A stretch of DNA of 64,000 nt. Origin: CAZCDS01 sp964497585. GTDB lineage: Bacteria; Desulfobacterota; Desulfomonilia; Desulfomonilales; Desulfomonilaceae. Shown here piece after piece: positions 62,479-64,000 of the stretch (the stretch's first letter is position 1; each line of letters opens with the position of its first letter). The stretch lies in NCBI GenBank assembly GCA_964497585.1, contig CAZCDS010000004.1, positions 1 to 64,000 on the forward strand. The letters are read 5' to 3'. A program made the position numbers and the translations under genes. The notes beneath the pieces are model-generated. The model had not been told where the DNA came from and did not search any database. It saw only the letters and a program-made list of their open reading frames with translations.

Positions 62479-62749
62479 GTATGGGCCTCCCATGGAGCGG
62501 GCATGGGTCTCATGGCCGGCTCCCGTGCAAGAGGAACATAGGTACCCTGACTGTACAAAACCCCCCTTTTCCTCACGAGCTCTGCACCCATGTTCTCTAC
62601 CCTGAAAGGACAGCGAGCTTCCAGGGTCCGCGGTGCCGTAGTGTGAGGCGGATGGCTATCAGAAACATCACTAGCCAGAGGATTGCCGACAGCCGATACC
62701 CGAGGTCCTCTCATTTGTAGCCTTTCCTGGTGCAACATCCTCCAGGCCT

Positions 62750-63178
62750 TTACCATCCTCGTGTCTTCGTGATGTAATCGATCTCCGCGTTCCTTATCCG
62801 CTCTTCGTGCTCACGTTTTCTCTTGCAGGCATTCTCTATTTTGATCACCAAATCAGGCACCTCAGTAGGTTTGGTGAGATAATCGAACGCCCCCAACTTC
62901 ATGCCTTCAATCCCTGTGTCGAGCGTACCGTGACCGGTGAGCATAATCACTTCGATGATCGGGTGGGCGTCCCGGATTTCTCGGAGTGTTTGTATGCCAT
63001 CCTTTCCGGGCATGAGCACGTCCAAGATGACGACGTCCGCCTCTTCCTGTTGAAGCCTGGTGAGCGCCTCATCCCCACTGAGGGCGGTTCGCACCTTGAA
63101 GCCGCGGACCTCAAGACGCTGAGCCAAGGACTCGACATATTCCTGTTCGTCGTCTACCAAAAGCACTTTTGTGGACAT
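62750..63178 (-). CDS. Stand-alone receiver-domain protein
   Basis: A 142-residue single receiver. Acidic pair DD, the phospho-acceptor in VVILDVLMPGKDG, and lysine in DYLTKPTEV are all normal. A charged helical tail follows (CKRKREHEERIRNAEIDYI). It has no output domain. It is a relative of 29646-30080, with a similar tail, but keeps the lysine that is arginine there. It follows the other receiver gene by 18 bp and belongs to the transporter cluster. A kinase is not encoded nearby. Confidence 0.93.
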   Translation of the reverse strand: MSTKVLLVDDEQEYVESLAQRLEVRGFKVRTALSGDEALTRLQQEEADVVILDVLMPGKDGIQTLREIRDAHPIIEVIMLTGHGTLDTGIEGMKLGAFDYLTKPTEVPDLVIKIENACKRKREHEERIRNAEIDYITKTRGW

Positions 63179-63196
63179 TTGTGGCTCTCCAGGCGG

Positions 63197-63652
63197 CTAT
63201 TTCTTTTCTTCTTCCTCCATAATCCGCTTCGCCGTATCGAAATCTCCCGCCTCGGCAAAGGTGGCTGCTACCATGCTGGATTCCACTTTGTGCTTGTAGG
63301 CATCCTTCATGGTTTTGACCAGTTTCTCGATGGAGACCGGTTTCTGGAGATACGCAAAGGCCCCTAGGCGCTTGGCATCTTCCTCGTCCTTGTCTGTTCC
63401 GTGGCCGGTCAGGATGATTACTTGCACTTCAGGATAGGCTTGTCTCACTCTCCTCAGGACTTCCATCCCGTCAATCCCGGGCATCTTCAAATCCAGGACC
63501 ATGACGTCCGGCGCCTCCTCTTCCATCTTCTGAAGCGCCTCTTCCCCGTTTAGTGCCACTTCAGATTTGAGTTCGCGCATCTTGACCCGTTCGGCGAGAG
63601 TGTTGACAAACTCTTCCTCATCGTCAACCATAAGCACTTTGAATTCTTGCAT
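63197..63652 (-). CDS. Stand-alone receiver-domain protein with helical tail
   Basis: A 151-residue receiver with DD pair, phospho-acceptor in VMVLDLKMPGIDG and lysine in AYLQKPVS. The tail (VAATFAEAGDFDTAKRIMEEEEKK) is a short acidic helix. I chose the ATG at 63652 because GGAGG lies just upstream; the longer frame to 63802 has no such site. It is the first gene of the minus-strand receiver-receiver-CBS-SLC13 run and could share phosphate with the next receiver. Confidence 0.92.
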   Translation of the reverse strand: MQEFKVLMVDDEEEFVNTLAERVKMRELKSEVALNGEEALQKMEEEAPDVMVLDLKMPGIDGMEVLRRVRQAYPEVQVIILTGHGTDKDEEDAKRLGAFAYLQKPVSIEKLVKTMKDAYKHKVESSMVAATFAEAGDFDTAKRIMEEEEKK

Positions 63653-64000
63653 TAATAGCCTCCAACGATTGATGAAGCCATAAATCGGCTCCTCGGTTGC
63701 TCTTGCGTGCGACCTCGAGCGGATGGTTAGGACGGTGATGGACCTCCCTCGGACGCGACACGGAGACACAGTCCCACGGGCGGCAGATCCGGCCACGCCC
63801 ACTTTGTGTCACACCGGATATTCCGTCGGCCGTCTTGTAACCATCCGCCTCAGCACAGGTCGCCGTTGCCAAGCTCCTGTGCCGGGTCCGGGGCACACCT
63901 GTTTTCTGCCTGTTTCTCCGGCCTCCACGCTTGAGCGTCCTGCCGCCCTCCCATGCTCCCCCGCATCCCTAGGAGCCACGGCAGTACCCTGATCTTTTCG
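63653..64000. other. Upstream region at window end
   Basis: No supported gene. It should contain the promoter of the receiver-CBS-transporter cluster. I looked for a sigma-54 element here and found none with correct spacing. Confidence 0.4.

Noticed and set aside
1..64000. CRISPR arrays, rRNA and tRNA genes
   Set aside because: No regularly spaced direct repeats were seen, and no T-arm or other convincing tRNA or rRNA features were found by reading. A tRNA search program would be decisive.

Overview
The window looks like chromosome from an anaerobic or facultative Desulfobacterota-type (formerly deltaproteobacterial) organism. This is inferred from the gene mix: DUF362 proteins, a TRAP transporter beside CoA-ligase and thiolase genes, many sigma-54 (RpoN) promoters and enhancer-binding proteins, and abundant two-component, CBS and universal-stress proteins. 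No rRNA, tRNA, CRISPR array or replication origin was seen, so the organism cannot be named from this window.

Region by region. 0-6.6 kb: a surface protein of the inverse-autotransporter type, then a graveyard of mobile DNA. It holds an IS4-family element with both terminal repeats but a twice-frameshifted transposase, a broken ParB-like gene, and fragments of an IS1380-like transposase, a tyrosine recombinase and an IS3-type end. A TauE/SafE anion exporter sits among them. 6.6-18.1 kb: a minus-strand catabolic cluster of thiolase, Zn-ribbon/OB-fold partner, acyl-CoA ligase, TRAP binding protein, cupin, DUF362 protein, TRAP small and large permeases, and an MBL-fold hydrolase. A divergent AcoR-type sigma-54 activator faces it across an intergenic region with a two-way sigma-54-like element and two 19-bp palindromes set 21 bp apart. 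18.3-25.9 kb: an HNH nuclease, an FMN reductase, a short Fe-S old yellow enzyme, a Tat-exported DUF362 protein and an MMPL/RND-type exporter.

26-43 kb: a signalling and stress island. A minus-strand histidine kinase and NtrC-type regulator, and a stand-alone receiver, are followed by a long plus-strand run of ankyrin-repeat proteins, a degenerate receiver-kinase, two PhoU-like paralogues, small Zn proteins, a receiver with a C-terminal Zn site, CBS-ACT and CBS-ACT-UspA proteins, a GNAT acetyltransferase, a universal stress protein and a PAS-PAS kinase. Three good sigma-54 promoter matches (30695, 36197, 40001) lie inside this one run. This is the best candidate for an undescribed system.

43-54 kb: two RND efflux systems. 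An HAE1-type pump with its lipoprotein adaptor lies on the minus strand. A CusBA-like metal pump lies on the plus strand, with an unusually long CusA. 54-59 kb: a GH15 glucoamylase/trehalase-like enzyme, and an amino-acid-type binding protein coupled to a DAACS symporter. 59-63.7 kb: a minus-strand cluster of receiver, receiver, CBS, SLC13/DASS anion transporter, small membrane protein and CBS, which reads as a regulated anion-uptake module.
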